Positions 19,092 to 31,023 of a stretch of 64,000 nt of DNA are shown one piece after another (positions within the stretch are counted from its first letter, which is position 1; each line of letters starts with the position of its first letter). The notes under the pieces were generated by a model, which did not search any database, was not told the DNA's origin, and saw only the letters and a list, made by a program, of their open reading frames with translations. Made by a program: the position numbers and the translations under genes. The stretch covers positions 124,001 to 188,000 of the forward strand of contig UBZT01000004.1 in the NCBI GenBank assembly GCA_900470155.1, given 5' to 3'. Origin of the DNA: Hyphomicrobiales bacterium (GTDB taxonomy: Bacteria > Pseudomonadota > Alphaproteobacteria > Rhizobiales > Rhizobiaceae).

Positions 19092-19214
19092 TTGGCCCCT
19101 CATCCGGCTGCCGCCACCTTCTCCCCGCAGGCGGGGAGAAGACGCATGTCGATGCCTCCATTGCAGGGCTCCCCCTCTCCCCGCTTGCGGGGAGAGGGTA
19201 GGGTGAGGGGCAAT
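19092..19214. repeat. Rhizobial intergenic palindromic repeat (RIME-like)
   Basis: About 120 bases between aceA and the 81-residue gene. It holds two hairpins, CTTCTCCCCGC with GCGGGGAGAAG near 19119-19142 and CCCTCTCCCCGC with GCGGGGAGAGGG near 19172-19198, enclosed by outer arms GCCCCTCA (19095-19102) and TGAGGGGC (19204-19211). This arrangement is the hallmark of dispersed intergenic repeats found in many copies in rhizobial genomes. It may protect the aceA mRNA end. Family assignment is by memory of the motif. Confidence 0.75.
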
Positions 19215-19223
19215 TGCCCGGCA

Positions 19224-20513
<1,290 letters not shown>

Positions 20514-20670
20514 TATAGTCTCCCTTTCACTCCTCGATGCGAGCTCGTCGTCAATTCCGCTCGCCTTTGATGTGACTAGATTTACATCGCGTCGCACAAA
20601 TCAGCTAGAAAAAACATGAAATCAATGCGTTGAAAGAGGTTAGGCTGTCTTGTCTTTGACAGGCTTGCAG

Positions 20671-20729
20671 TGTAAAATTGTAAATTCTGTAAAGTTACGA
20701 CAGGCGCGAATGTTGTCGGAATTTGTAAA
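20671..20729. promoter_or_regulatory. Cluster of TGTAAA repeats, candidate operator for aceA and its regulator
   Basis: Four copies of TGTAAA start at 20671, 20679, 20688 and 20724, in the 228-bp gap between aceA and the divergent regulator. The last reads TTTGTAAA. Regulators of this family (RamB, PccR) are known to bind TTTGCAAA-like boxes. The positions overlap the region where both promoters should lie. Assignment is inference from motif and location. Confidence 0.5.
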
Positions 20730-20741
20730 AAAGGCTGTCGA

Positions 20742-22169
20742 ATGGCTGAAAACAAGATCTTTGCCGGCCCGCGTGTCCGTCGCATCCGCAATGGTCTGGG
20801 CCTGACCCAGACGGCCATGGCCGAGGCGCTGGAAATCTCGCCCTCCTATCTCAATCTGATCGAGCGCAACCAGCGTCCGCTGACGGTCCAGCTGCTGCTG
20901 AAATTGGCATCGGTCTACAAGGTCGATCTCGACGAGCTGCAGGGCGAGGCCGGCGGCACGGCGAGCCTGTTGCGCGAGGTCTTTGCCGATCCGCTTCTGT
21001 CCGGCGAGCTGCCGGGCGATCAGGAGCTGATCGAGATTGCCGAAGCCGCACCCAATGCGGCAAACGGCATCGTCAAGCTCTACCGCGCATACCGCGAGCA
21101 GGCCGCACGCCTGACCGATCTCGCCGACCTTCTCGCCCGCGAAGGCCATGAGACGTCCCTCTCGGGTGCCAGGCTGCCGATCGACGAGGTGCGCGAGGTG
21201 ATCGAGAGGCGGTCCAATTTCCACGCCCGCATCGAGGATGCCGCAGAGGCGTTCCACGCCGCCCTCGGACTGGTCGCCGGGGATGATCTCGCGGTTGCCC
21301 TGAAGTCCTGGCTGAGAACCAAGCACGGCATCGTCGTGCGGGCCCTGCCGGTGCAGACCATGCCGTCATTACGTCGCCGCTACGACCGCCATTCCATGCG
21401 CCTGTTTCTGTCCGAGCGGCTGTCTGTCTTCGACCAGTTGCGCGAAGTGGCGATGGAGGTCTGTCTGCTGGCCTTGAATGACGAGATCCAGGCGGCGCTG
21501 GAGGATCTGGCCCTGACGTCCGGCGAGGCGCGGCGGCTCGGGCGGTTCGAACTGGCGCGTTATGCCGCCCATGCGTTGATGATGCCTTACAGCGCCTTCC
21601 TGGCGGCGGCCCAGCGCGCCCGTTATGATGTCGACGTGCTGCGCGCCCGCTTCAATGTCTCGTTCGAACAGGCGGCCAATCGTCTGACCATGCTGCAGCG
21701 GCCGGGTGCGCAGGGCGTGCCGTTTTTCCTTCTGGAAGTCGACAATGCCGGCAATCGCTTCCGCCGCAGCGGCGCGCAAGGCTTTCCCCAGGCGAAATTC
21801 GGCGGCCTCTGTCCCAAGCTCAACATTCATGTGGCCTTCGCCCAGCCGGCCCAGATTCTTGTCGATCATGTCCAGATGCCCGATGGCGCCGGTTTCCTGA
21901 CGGTCTCGCGCACGCTGGAAGGCCCCCAGGCGGGCTTTGGTGAACGGGTGAGGCGCACGGCATTGCTTGTCGGTTGCGACATCGCGCAGGCGGACGATGT
22001 GGTTTATGCGGATGTCGTGCGTGCCCCGGCTGTCGACCCTGTTCCGATCGGCACCGCCTGTCGGCTGTGCGAGCGTTCGGGCTGTCTGTCGCGCGCCGAG
22101 CCGCCCCTGACGCGTCCGCTAGGCCTTGATGAAATGGTCACGGGATTAAGTGCATTCGACTTCCAGTAA
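20742..22169 (+). CDS. ScfR/RamB-type transcriptional regulator (XRE HTH + IrrE-like + DUF2083)
   Basis: The 475-residue protein has an N-terminal XRE helix-turn-helix (about residues 10-65, LGLTQTAMAEALEISPSYLNLIERNQRPLT), a central ImmA/IrrE-like region without an intact HExxH zinc motif that I can see, and a C-terminal DUF2083 region ending in a Cys cluster (CRLCERSGCLSRAEPP). This is the architecture of the short-chain fatty acyl-CoA regulators such as RamB, PccR and MccR. RamB controls aceA in Corynebacterium. Here it is divergent from aceA, so it probably senses an acyl-CoA and controls the glyoxylate shunt. Confidence 0.9.
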   Translation: MAENKIFAGPRVRRIRNGLGLTQTAMAEALEISPSYLNLIERNQRPLTVQLLLKLASVYKVDLDELQGEAGGTASLLREVFADPLLSGELPGDQELIEIAEAAPNAANGIVKLYRAYREQAARLTDLADLLAREGHETSLSGARLPIDEVREVIERRSNFHARIEDAAEAFHAALGLVAGDDLAVALKSWLRTKHGIVVRALPVQTMPSLRRRYDRHSMRLFLSERLSVFDQLREVAMEVCLLALNDEIQAALEDLALTSGEARRLGRFELARYAAHALMMPYSAFLAAAQRARYDVDVLRARFNVSFEQAANRLTMLQRPGAQGVPFFLLEVDNAGNRFRRSGAQGFPQAKFGGLCPKLNIHVAFAQPAQILVDHVQMPDGAGFLTVSRTLEGPQAGFGERVRRTALLVGCDIAQADDVVYADVVRAPAVDPVPIGTACRLCERSGCLSRAEPPLTRPLGLDEMVTGLSAFDFQ

Positions 22170-22307
22170 TTCCCGGCGGACCAAAATTTGCCTTTGCACC
22201 TGCGAAGAATTTCGCTTGTCGCCCGTCCAATTCCTTTCTAGTCTCTTAAAAAACAACGGGAATGGCATTGTGGGACCCTCGGTCTCGAAGCTGGAACAGG
22301 AGAAAAA

Positions 22308-23408
22308 ATGAAGTCTCAATTCATTCGCACCGCGTCTGTGGCCCTGGCGACAATCTTCATCGCATCGGCTGTCCAGGCGCAGGAGCGCGTCGTCCATGTC
22401 TACAACTGGTCTGACTATATCGATGAGTCCGTTCTCGAGGAGTTCACCAAGGAGACCGGCATCAAGGTCGTCTATGACGTCTTCGATTCGAACGAATTGC
22501 TGGAGACCAAGCTGCTCGCCGGCGGCTCCGGCTACGATGTCGTCGTGCCGACCGGCCCGTTCCTGGCCCGCCAGATCACCGCAGGTGTGTTCCAGAAACT
22601 CGACAAGTCCAAGCTGCCGAACATCGCAAACATGTGGCCGGATATTTCCGAGCGCCTGGCAAAATACGATCCCGGCAACGAATATGCCGTCAACTACATG
22701 TGGGGCACGACCGGCATCGGCTATAATTCGGCCAAGCTGAAGGAAGCGCTCGGCGCCGACTTCAAGGTCGACAGCTGGGATGCGATCTTCAAGCCGGAAA
22801 ACGCGGAAAAGCTGAAGGCCTGCGGCATCAACATTCTCGATGCATCGGACGAGACCTTCGCGATTTCGATGAACTACATCGGCAAGGATCCGGACAGCAA
22901 GGCGACCGCCGACCTCGAAGCCGGTGGCGCGGTCTATTCGCAGATCCGCCCCTTTGTGAAGACCTTCAATTCGTCCTCCTATATCGATGATCTCGCCAAT
23001 GGCGACATCTGCGTCACGATCGGCTGGTCGGGCGACATCCTGCAGGCCAAGGCGCGCGCGGAAGAAGCCAAGAACGGCGTCGAGATCGAATATGTGATCC
23101 CGAAGGAAGGCACCTACATGTGGTTCGACAACCTGGCGATCCCGGCGGATTCCAAGAATGTCGCCGAAGCGCACGAATTCATCAACTTTCTGATGAAGCC
23201 GGAGGTCATCGCCAAGGCCTCGAACTATGTCCAGTATGCCAATGGCAATCTTGCCTCTCAGGCAATGCTGGATGAGGCGGTGATCAAGAATCCGTCCGTC
23301 TATCCGACCGAGGAGACGGTCAAGAAGCTCTTCACGATCTCGCCCTATGGCCCGAAGGAACAGCGGGTGCTCAACCGGGTCTGGACCCAGATCAAGACCG
23401 GCAGCTAA
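22308..23408 (+). CDS. potF: Periplasmic putrescine/spermidine-binding protein
   Basis: The 366-residue protein has a Sec signal peptide (about residues 1-25, cleavage after AVQA) and then the PotF/PotD fold beginning VVHVYNWSDYIDESVLEEFTKETG. Pocket-type sequence includes YMWGTTGIGYN and the acidic SYIDDLANGDICVTIGWSGD. Length is that of PotF. It opens an operon with an ATPase and two permeases. A hairpin with T-run follows its stop, which would let the binding protein be made in excess of the membrane parts. AGGAGAAAA precedes the ATG. Choice of PotF over PotD is by similarity of motifs and is not certain. Confidence 0.92.
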   Translation: MKSQFIRTASVALATIFIASAVQAQERVVHVYNWSDYIDESVLEEFTKETGIKVVYDVFDSNELLETKLLAGGSGYDVVVPTGPFLARQITAGVFQKLDKSKLPNIANMWPDISERLAKYDPGNEYAVNYMWGTTGIGYNSAKLKEALGADFKVDSWDAIFKPENAEKLKACGINILDASDETFAISMNYIGKDPDSKATADLEAGGAVYSQIRPFVKTFNSSSYIDDLANGDICVTIGWSGDILQAKARAEEAKNGVEIEYVIPKEGTYMWFDNLAIPADSKNVAEAHEFINFLMKPEVIAKASNYVQYANGNLASQAMLDEAVIKNPSVYPTEETVKKLFTISPYGPKEQRVLNRVWTQIKTGS

Positions 23409-23423
23409 CGGTCAAGGACATCA

Positions 23424-23453
23424 GCCGGGCGCCTCAATCGCCCGGCTTTTTCT
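23424..23453 (+). terminator. Intercistronic hairpin between potF and potG
   Basis: AGCCGGGCG pairs perfectly with CGCCCGGCT around a CCTCAAT loop (23424-23448), followed by TTTTCTTTT. It would partly terminate transcription after potF and stabilise its message. Confidence 0.8.
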
Positions 23454-23530
23454 TTTGGGGCCAAAACAAAAAAACAGAACAAAAAGCAAGAACAAGAAGC
23501 AAAGAACAACAAGACAATCGGGGTCGGGCG

Positions 23531-24685
23531 ATGGCGAAATCTCTGGGGCCAGTTAAGCGTAAATTCTCACCATGGACCGATGCGGATGCGGTTCCCTTCA
23601 TCCGGTTTGAAAATGTCACCAAGCGTTTCGGCGACTTCGTCGCGGTCGACAATCTGACGCTGGATATCTATGAGCGCGAATTCTTCTCGCTGCTCGGTCC
23701 CTCCGGATGTGGCAAGACCACGCTGATGCGCATGCTGGCAGGCTTCGAGCAGCCAACATCGGGCCGCATCCTGCTCCAGGGAAAGGACCTGTCGGGCACC
23801 CCGCCCTACAAGCGCCCGACCAACATGATGTTCCAGTCCTACGCGCTGTTTCCGCACATGACGGTGGAAAAGAACATCGCCTTCGGGCTCGAACAGGACA
23901 GCCTGCCCCGGGGCGAAATCGACGCACGCGTCCAGGAAATGCTCAAGCTCGTCAAGCTCGACCAGTTTGCCAAGCGCAAGCCGAACCAGTTGTCAGGCGG
24001 CCAGCGCCAGCGTGTGGCGCTCGCCCGTTCGCTTGCCAAGCGCCCCAAGGTGCTGCTGCTCGACGAACCGCTCGGCGCGCTCGACCGCAAGCTGCGCGAG
24101 GAAACCCAGTTCGAGCTGATGGATATCCAGACCAAGCTCGGCCTGACCTTCCTGATCGTCACCCACGACCAGGAAGAGGCGATGACCGTGTCCGACCGCA
24201 TCGCCGTCATGGACAAGGGCATCCTGATCCAGGTGGCCACGCCGGCCGAGATCTACGAGGCGCCTAACAGCCGCTATGTCGCGGATTTCATCGGCGATAT
24301 CAACCTGCTCGAGGGCAAGCTGATCAGCCGCGATGCAGCAACAGCCAGCGATACGGTGAAAGTGGATTGCGAAGGCATCAACGTCACGGTTGAGCAGACA
24401 TGTGCAGCCGCGCCCGGCGATGCGGTCGCCTTTGCCATCCGCCCGGAAAAGGTCCGTATATCGCTGGACCAGCCGGCCGACGTTTCCGTCAATGCCCTGC
24501 ACGGCGAAGTCTGGGATATCGGCTATCTCGGCGATTTCTCGGTCTTCATCGTCAAGCTGGATGATGGCCGTATGTTCCGCGCGGCTCAGGCCAACGTCTC
24601 TCGTCTGGTCGACAGGCCGATCACCTTTGGCGACATGGTCTGGCTATCCTGGTCGGCTGATGCCGGCCTTGTCCTGACGCGCTGA
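23531..24685 (+). CDS. potG: Polyamine ABC transporter ATP-binding protein
   Basis: The 384-residue ATPase energises the polyamine importer. Walker A is GPSGCGKTTLMRML near residue 57, the Q-loop sits in NMMFQSYALFPHM, the signature is LSGGQRQRVALARSL near 155, Walker B is VLLLDEPLGALD, and the H-loop is VTHDQEEA. A C-terminal TOBE domain follows (about 290-380). An N-terminal extension of about 20 residues before PFIRFENVTKRFG is longer than usual but has its own start with GGGTCGGGCG. It is 10 bases from the next permease gene. Confidence 0.95.
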   Translation: MAKSLGPVKRKFSPWTDADAVPFIRFENVTKRFGDFVAVDNLTLDIYEREFFSLLGPSGCGKTTLMRMLAGFEQPTSGRILLQGKDLSGTPPYKRPTNMMFQSYALFPHMTVEKNIAFGLEQDSLPRGEIDARVQEMLKLVKLDQFAKRKPNQLSGGQRQRVALARSLAKRPKVLLLDEPLGALDRKLREETQFELMDIQTKLGLTFLIVTHDQEEAMTVSDRIAVMDKGILIQVATPAEIYEAPNSRYVADFIGDINLLEGKLISRDAATASDTVKVDCEGINVTVEQTCAAAPGDAVAFAIRPEKVRISLDQPADVSVNALHGEVWDIGYLGDFSVFIVKLDDGRMFRAAQANVSRLVDRPITFGDMVWLSWSADAGLVLTR

Positions 24686-24695
24686 GGAGGCGAAA

Positions 24696-25601
24696 ATGGC
24701 CGAACCCGTCTCGACACCGAAATCCGACCCGGCCCGCTGGCTTGTGGTGCTCATTCCGTATCTCTGGATGGTGCTGTTCTTCGTCGCACCCTTCCTGATC
24801 ATCGTGAAGATCTCGCTGTCGGACACGGCGATCGCCATGCCACCCTATACGCCGGTCTTCGAAGGCCTGGCCTCGATCCGCGAATACTTCTCCCAGCTCG
24901 ATTTCGAGAACTACTTCTTCCTGCTCGAAGACTCGCTCTACATGAACGCCTATCTGTCGTCGCTCCGGATCGCGGCGATCTCGACACTTCTGCTGCTGCT
25001 GATCGGCTATCCGATGGCGCTGGCCATGGCACGCGCCTCGGTCACCATCCGCCCGACATTGCTGATGCTGGTCATCCTGCCGTTCTGGACGTCCTTCCTG
25101 ATCCGCGTCTATGCCTGGATCGGCATCCTCAAGCCCGAGGGCCTGTTGACCATTGTGCTGCATTCACTGGGTCTTATGGACCCGAACGACCAGGTGCAGA
25201 TCTTCCGCACCGAGACCGCCGTGTTCATCGGCATCGTCTATTCCTATCTGCCCTTCATGGTCCTGCCGCTCTATTCGGCGCTGGAAAAGCTCGACGGCAC
25301 GCTGCTGGAAGCCGCAAGCGATCTCGGCTGCCCACCGTGGAAGGCCTTCTGGAAGATCACCTTCCCGCTGTCCATCCCGGGCGTGATCGCCGGCTCGATG
25401 ATCTGCTTCATCCCGATCACCGGCGAATTTGTCATTCCCGACCTCTTGGGCGGCGCCGAGACGCTGATGATCGGCAAGACGCTGTGGACGGAATTCTTCG
25501 GCAACCGCGACTGGCCGCTGGCCTCTGCCGTCGCCGTGCTGCTGCTTCTGATGCTGGTCGTGCCGATCGCGATCTTCCAGAACCAGCAACAGAAAGTGTG
25601 A
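24696..25601 (+). CDS. potH: Polyamine ABC transporter permease 1
   Basis: The 301-residue inner-membrane protein has six predicted helices, starting with VLIPYLWMVLFFVAPFLIIVKISLS. The EAA loop that docks the ATPase reads EAASDLGCPPWKAFWKITFPLSIPG. It also has the FVIPDLLGGAETLMIGKTLW stretch typical of PotB/PotH. The gene lies between the ATPase and the second permease with gaps of 10 and 15 bases, so it is one transcript. GGAGGCGAAA precedes the ATG. Confidence 0.95.
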   Translation: MAEPVSTPKSDPARWLVVLIPYLWMVLFFVAPFLIIVKISLSDTAIAMPPYTPVFEGLASIREYFSQLDFENYFFLLEDSLYMNAYLSSLRIAAISTLLLLLIGYPMALAMARASVTIRPTLLMLVILPFWTSFLIRVYAWIGILKPEGLLTIVLHSLGLMDPNDQVQIFRTETAVFIGIVYSYLPFMVLPLYSALEKLDGTLLEAASDLGCPPWKAFWKITFPLSIPGVIAGSMICFIPITGEFVIPDLLGGAETLMIGKTLWTEFFGNRDWPLASAVAVLLLLMLVVPIAIFQNQQQKV

Positions 25602-25616
25602 GGGGAGGGCGCCCAG

Positions 25617-26435
25617 ATGAAATCCGGTAAGTTCGACGCGACCATCCTCTCCATCGGTTTTGCCTTTCTCTACATTCCGATCCTGATCCTGGTGATCTAC
25701 TCGTTCAACGATTCCAAGCTCGTCACCGTCTGGGGCGGTTTCTCGCTGAAATGGTATCGCGAAATGTGGTCGAACGCCGGCCTGATGGATGCCGCCTGGG
25801 TGACGCTCAGGGTCGGCCTGCTCAGTGCCTCGCTCGGCACCGTGCTTGGCACGCTGACGGCATTGGCCCTCGTGCGTTATGGCCGCTTCCCCGGCCGCCT
25901 GCTGTTTTCCGGCATGGTCTACGCGCCGCTGGTCATGCCGGAAGTCATCACCGGCCTGTCGCTGCTGCTGTTGTTTGTCGCCGTCGGTGTTGATCGTGGC
26001 CTGATGACGGTGATCATCGCCCATACCACATTCACCATGTGTTACGTGGCGATCGTCGTGCAGTCACGCCTGCTGACCTTCGACACCAGCCTGGAGGAAG
26101 CAGCCCAGGATCTCGGCTGCCCGCCGGTCAAGACCTTCTTCAAGATCACCCTTCCGCTGATCCTGCCGGCGGTTGTGTCCGGCTGGATGCTGGCCTTCAC
26201 CCTGTCGCTCGATGATCTTGTGATCGCGAGCTTCACCACCGGGCCGGGTGCCACGACACTGCCGATCAAGATCTATTCGCAGGTGCGCCTCGGCGTCACG
26301 CCGGAAATCAATGCGGTCTGCACCATCCTGATCGGCATCGTCACCATTGGCGTCATCATCGCCTCCCTGACGACGAAGCAGCGGGAATTGCAGCGCCAGC
26401 GCGACGAGCATGTCGCTGCACGAACGTCCTCTTAG
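25617..26435 (+). CDS. potI: Polyamine ABC transporter permease 2
   Basis: The 272-residue inner-membrane protein is the partner of PotH. It opens with IGFAFLYIPILILVIYSFNDSKL and has its EAA loop at EAAQDLGCPPVKTFFKITLPLILPA, followed by LAFTLSLDDLVIASFTTGPG, a conserved PotC/PotI stretch. GGGGAGGGCGCCC precedes the ATG. It completes the four-gene importer potFGHI. Its C terminus is charged (TTKQRELQRQRDEH). Confidence 0.95.
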   Translation: MKSGKFDATILSIGFAFLYIPILILVIYSFNDSKLVTVWGGFSLKWYREMWSNAGLMDAAWVTLRVGLLSASLGTVLGTLTALALVRYGRFPGRLLFSGMVYAPLVMPEVITGLSLLLLFVAVGVDRGLMTVIIAHTTFTMCYVAIVVQSRLLTFDTSLEEAAQDLGCPPVKTFFKITLPLILPAVVSGWMLAFTLSLDDLVIASFTTGPGATTLPIKIYSQVRLGVTPEINAVCTILIGIVTIGVIIASLTTKQRELQRQRDEHVAARTSS

Positions 26436-26474
26436 CCGCCTTGGAAAACGCCGCCCTGGAAAGCACCGCCATGC

Positions 26475-26717
26475 CTATTCGCGTGGCGGCAGCAGGATGT
26501 AAGTGATCAGCCACAGCGGCAGCACGATCATCGCGCCGAGCAGCATGCGCGGCGCGGCCCAGCCGAAACCGGCGAGAAGTGCCGTGTAGATCTCGTGCGG
26601 CGTCAGGCCGAAATAGTCGAGTATGACTTTGGGTGAGAGCCCGAAAAACGCCAGAAACGAGCCGGCAATCAGCGAGGCCAGCGCGATCTTGATCAGTCCC
26701 GATAGAATTCCCCGCAA
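26475..26717 (-). CDS. Small two-helix membrane protein (DUF6460-like)
   Basis: The 80-residue protein has two hydrophobic segments: LIKIALASLIAGSFLAFFGL and MLLGAMIVLPLWLITYILLP, separated by an amphipathic linker with FGLTPHEIYTALLAGFGWA. It ends PPRE. The pattern is like small alphaproteobacterial membrane proteins grouped as DUF6460; I give that by memory. The start is a TTG at 26717 with GGGGGAACGGACG upstream. It is convergent with potI and follows the AsmA-like gene on the same strand by 78 bases. Function unknown. Confidence 0.65.
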   Translation of the reverse strand: MRGILSGLIKIALASLIAGSFLAFFGLSPKVILDYFGLTPHEIYTALLAGFGWAAPRMLLGAMIVLPLWLITYILLPPRE

Positions 26718-26795
26718 CGTCCGTTCCCCCAGACACGCTTGATTCGGGCTATCTTAGCGACTGCCGAAACATTGCGAAACGGCAGGCTTGAGCGT

Positions 26796-28706
26796 TTACG
26801 GCACCAGACCTGTCGGCAGGCGCGGAGCGGCGGATGGAGGAGGGACAGTTGGCACCGGAGAGATGACCGGATCGGTCCAGACGCCGCCGATGAAGAAGGA
26901 GAGCGGACCGCCCTCTTCGGCATCCGGATCGCCATTCGGCATCAACTCCGCCCTCAGCGCGAGCGCCTGTCGGGTGAAGGGTGCGATGCCGCTCAGGGTC
27001 AGCGTATCGCGGCTGCCGGAGATCTCGGCTTTTTCGATGTCAGCCGATCCATGATCGAAACGCGCTGTCAGGTCCAACTGGTTGAAGGCGAAATCCTCAT
27101 CACCAGCAGCGCTCAGCTGAAAATAGGCGTGTCCCTTCGCCATTGCCCGCAGGCCATCGGCATCAAAGTTGCGCAGCACCCCGTCATCGGCGCGAAACCG
27201 CAGCGTGCCGGACATGGCCTCAATGTTTTGGACGAAATTGCCATCCGGTCCACCATTGGGCAGACGCGCCGCCAGATGGATCGAACCCCGCCCCGTCGGG
27301 AGGGTGCCGTCCAGCTGAAGGCCGTCGATCAAGCGTTCGACATTGATATCCTCAAGTGAAAGGCTGAGATCTGCGTCCTGATCGGCGGCGGCATCCGGGC
27401 GGGAAAAACGGGCGCTCAGGGAGCCGCCGAGAAATGCCGCGTCGCCGATCACGAGTTTCAGACTGTCGCCCTTGCCGATCAGGCTCGCGCCGAGACCGGA
27501 GAGTTCGAATGGCGCGAATGTCGCCGTGCCGGCCGAGACCGTCACATCGAAATCGACCCAGTCGATCACGCTCGGCAGCCGGGCCTCGGCCTTGTTGCCG
27601 ATGTCGATTTCGAGACTGCGCAGCAATCCCGCGAGATCGAGCCTTTCAAGTGCCAGGGTGCCGCTGAGGTTCGGACGGGCCTGCGGCGGATGCGTCAGCG
27701 CCAGGAAGCCGTCACCACTGGTGCTATTGACCTGGAAGGACAGGTCTTCGAAACGCAGTTCATTGGCGGTTGTCACGAGGTTTGTCTTCAATCCTGCGGT
27801 CTGCCAATCCTCGCTGCCAGCCAGACGCAGACCACTGAAGGCGGCAAAAGCCGGTACGTCCGCCGAATTCAGTTCGAGGCTACCATCGCCAATCTCGGCT
27901 TTCATCAGATTAGCCTTGCCCTGGAAGTGGCCGGAGAGGCCCTTGACCTCGAGACCGAGCGCGACATCTGCAACCTCGCCGCCGATCAACAGCAGGGGAG
28001 AGTTGGTTTGTATCTGCAGGGTCAGCGGTCGGCCTTCGAAACTCAGGGATGCCTTGGCACCGAGAGGGCTCGACAGCTTAGCCCAGTCGATGTCCGCCTG
28101 CAGGCCTTGGGCGAGAAATTCCCGCCCCGACGCCTCGTCGACGAGCGTCACCTCGCCATCGACCACTTGTACGCTGTCGACGGCGGCATCCAGGCTCGGA
28201 TCGATTTCCTGCGTGCCGGTTTCATTGCGATGCGCGTCGCGCACGGCAGCCGTCAGTCGACCCTCGTTGCTCCAGTCGAGCTTGCCATCCTTGTCACGCT
28301 CGATCCTGATCCGGGGGCGGACAAAGCGAAACTCTGAAAACTGAGGCTGACCGCGGATCGCAGTATAGAAGCCGAACGAGGCCGACAGCTCATCGACCTC
28401 GGCCAGCAACTGAGCATCCGCGCCTTGACTTTTATGCACGCTGATATCGGTGAGCGTGACACGTGGCTCCGGCCAGAAGGTGATAACGGGAGGGCCATCG
28501 ATCGTCACCTCATGCCCTGTCCAGCCGCTGACCGCAGATCCGATCGCCGATCGCACCAGGCTGCTGGATATCAGGTGCGGAGCGGCGATCCGCAACAAGA
28601 CAGAGGAAAGGAGGACGACAGCCGAAACGACGAGCATGACGCGCAGTGTCCGGCGTCCACGCTTTCTTCCGTTGTTTGGCGTTTTACGCACCCGATTTTC
28701 GGACAT
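26796..28706 (-). CDS. AsmA-family membrane-anchored protein
   Basis: The 636-residue protein has a basic N terminus (RKTPNNGRKRGRRTLR), one membrane helix (VMLVVSAVVLLSSVLLRIAA) and then a very long beta-rich periplasmic part. The sequence soon after the helix (VEVTIDGPPVITFWPEPRVTLTDISV-like) is the AsmA N-terminal signature, and the C-terminal region near residues 520-620 (GRGSIHLAARLPNGGP, GVLRNFDADGLRAM, and DTLTLSGIAPFTRQAL) fits the AsmA C-terminal domain. Such proteins are linked to lipid transport and outer-membrane assembly. AAGGATAGAGA precedes the ATG at 28706. It is divergent from acetoacetyl-CoA synthetase. Confidence 0.85.
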   Translation of the reverse strand: MSENRVRKTPNNGRKRGRRTLRVMLVVSAVVLLSSVLLRIAAPHLISSSLVRSAIGSAVSGWTGHEVTIDGPPVITFWPEPRVTLTDISVHKSQGADAQLLAEVDELSASFGFYTAIRGQPQFSEFRFVRPRIRIERDKDGKLDWSNEGRLTAAVRDAHRNETGTQEIDPSLDAAVDSVQVVDGEVTLVDEASGREFLAQGLQADIDWAKLSSPLGAKASLSFEGRPLTLQIQTNSPLLLIGGEVADVALGLEVKGLSGHFQGKANLMKAEIGDGSLELNSADVPAFAAFSGLRLAGSEDWQTAGLKTNLVTTANELRFEDLSFQVNSTSGDGFLALTHPPQARPNLSGTLALERLDLAGLLRSLEIDIGNKAEARLPSVIDWVDFDVTVSAGTATFAPFELSGLGASLIGKGDSLKLVIGDAAFLGGSLSARFSRPDAAADQDADLSLSLEDINVERLIDGLQLDGTLPTGRGSIHLAARLPNGGPDGNFVQNIEAMSGTLRFRADDGVLRNFDADGLRAMAKGHAYFQLSAAGDEDFAFNQLDLTARFDHGSADIEKAEISGSRDTLTLSGIAPFTRQALALRAELMPNGDPDAEEGGPLSFFIGGVWTDPVISPVPTVPPPSAAPRLPTGLVP

Positions 28707-28856
28707 TCTCTATCCTTGAGGCAGTGACAAGTCTCAACATGATTGCCTAGTCTCGCCCGATACAGGAATTGGCGGAGCCACGCAAACAGCAGGCCCTGTC
28801 ATCCTTTATATTGCGATGCGGTATGATATACACATCGACCATGCGAGGAGGAATGC

Positions 28857-30809
<1,953 letters not shown>

Positions 30810-30845
30810 TACATCTGATCCGGATCGGAGCATCTGACCGGGGTG

Positions 30846-30865
30846 TACCCCCTATTTCTAGGGTA
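30846..30865. promoter_or_regulatory. Interrupted palindrome TACCC-N10-GGGTA
   Basis: TACCC (30846-30850) and GGGTA (30861-30865) flank a core that itself contains CTA-TTTC-TAG. It lies about 75 bases upstream of the micro-ORF at 30939. The arms resemble half-sites of NarL/FixJ-type response regulators, which often bind such palindromes. No regulator gene lies next to it. It could instead be a weak hairpin ending the acetoacetyl-CoA synthetase transcript, although no T-run follows. Confidence 0.4.
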
Positions 30866-30938
30866 GTGGCGGGGTGCCGCCCGTTAGGGATCTGTTAACA
30901 GGCAGTCGGCATAGATGAGGTCAACTTGGAGACGCACG

Positions 30939-30998
30939 ATGACTGTGCGGTGTAAACCCAAATCGGGTTTTGAAAACATGATGTTGATCGCCTTCTAA
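30939..30998 (+). CDS. Candidate 19-residue micro-ORF
   Basis: A short frame, starting MTVRCKPKSG and ending FENMMLIAF, with a strong GGAGA ribosome binding site six bases before its ATG. It is followed 25 bases later by a perfect terminator hairpin with seven Ts. The mRNA can also fold within the frame (AAACCC with GGGTTT, 30953-30969). Nothing on the plus strand follows, so it is not a leader of a larger gene. Either a small secreted or membrane-associated peptide, or a small RNA with a fortuitous frame. Confidence 0.45.
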   Translation: MTVRCKPKSGFENMMLIAF

Positions 30999-31023
30999 CT
31001 CCGGTTCAACAGCATCAATTTCA

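Noticed and set aside
19092..19214. CRISPR-like repeat because two similar hairpins occur in tandem
   Set aside because: Only two arms with different flanks, no regular spacers, no cas genes; it matches a rhizobial dispersed repeat.
30939..30998. Possible PqqA-like peptide (GFE near the middle)
   Set aside because: PqqA needs a conserved Glu and a Tyr that are crosslinked. The frame has a Glu but no Tyr, and no pqq genes are near.
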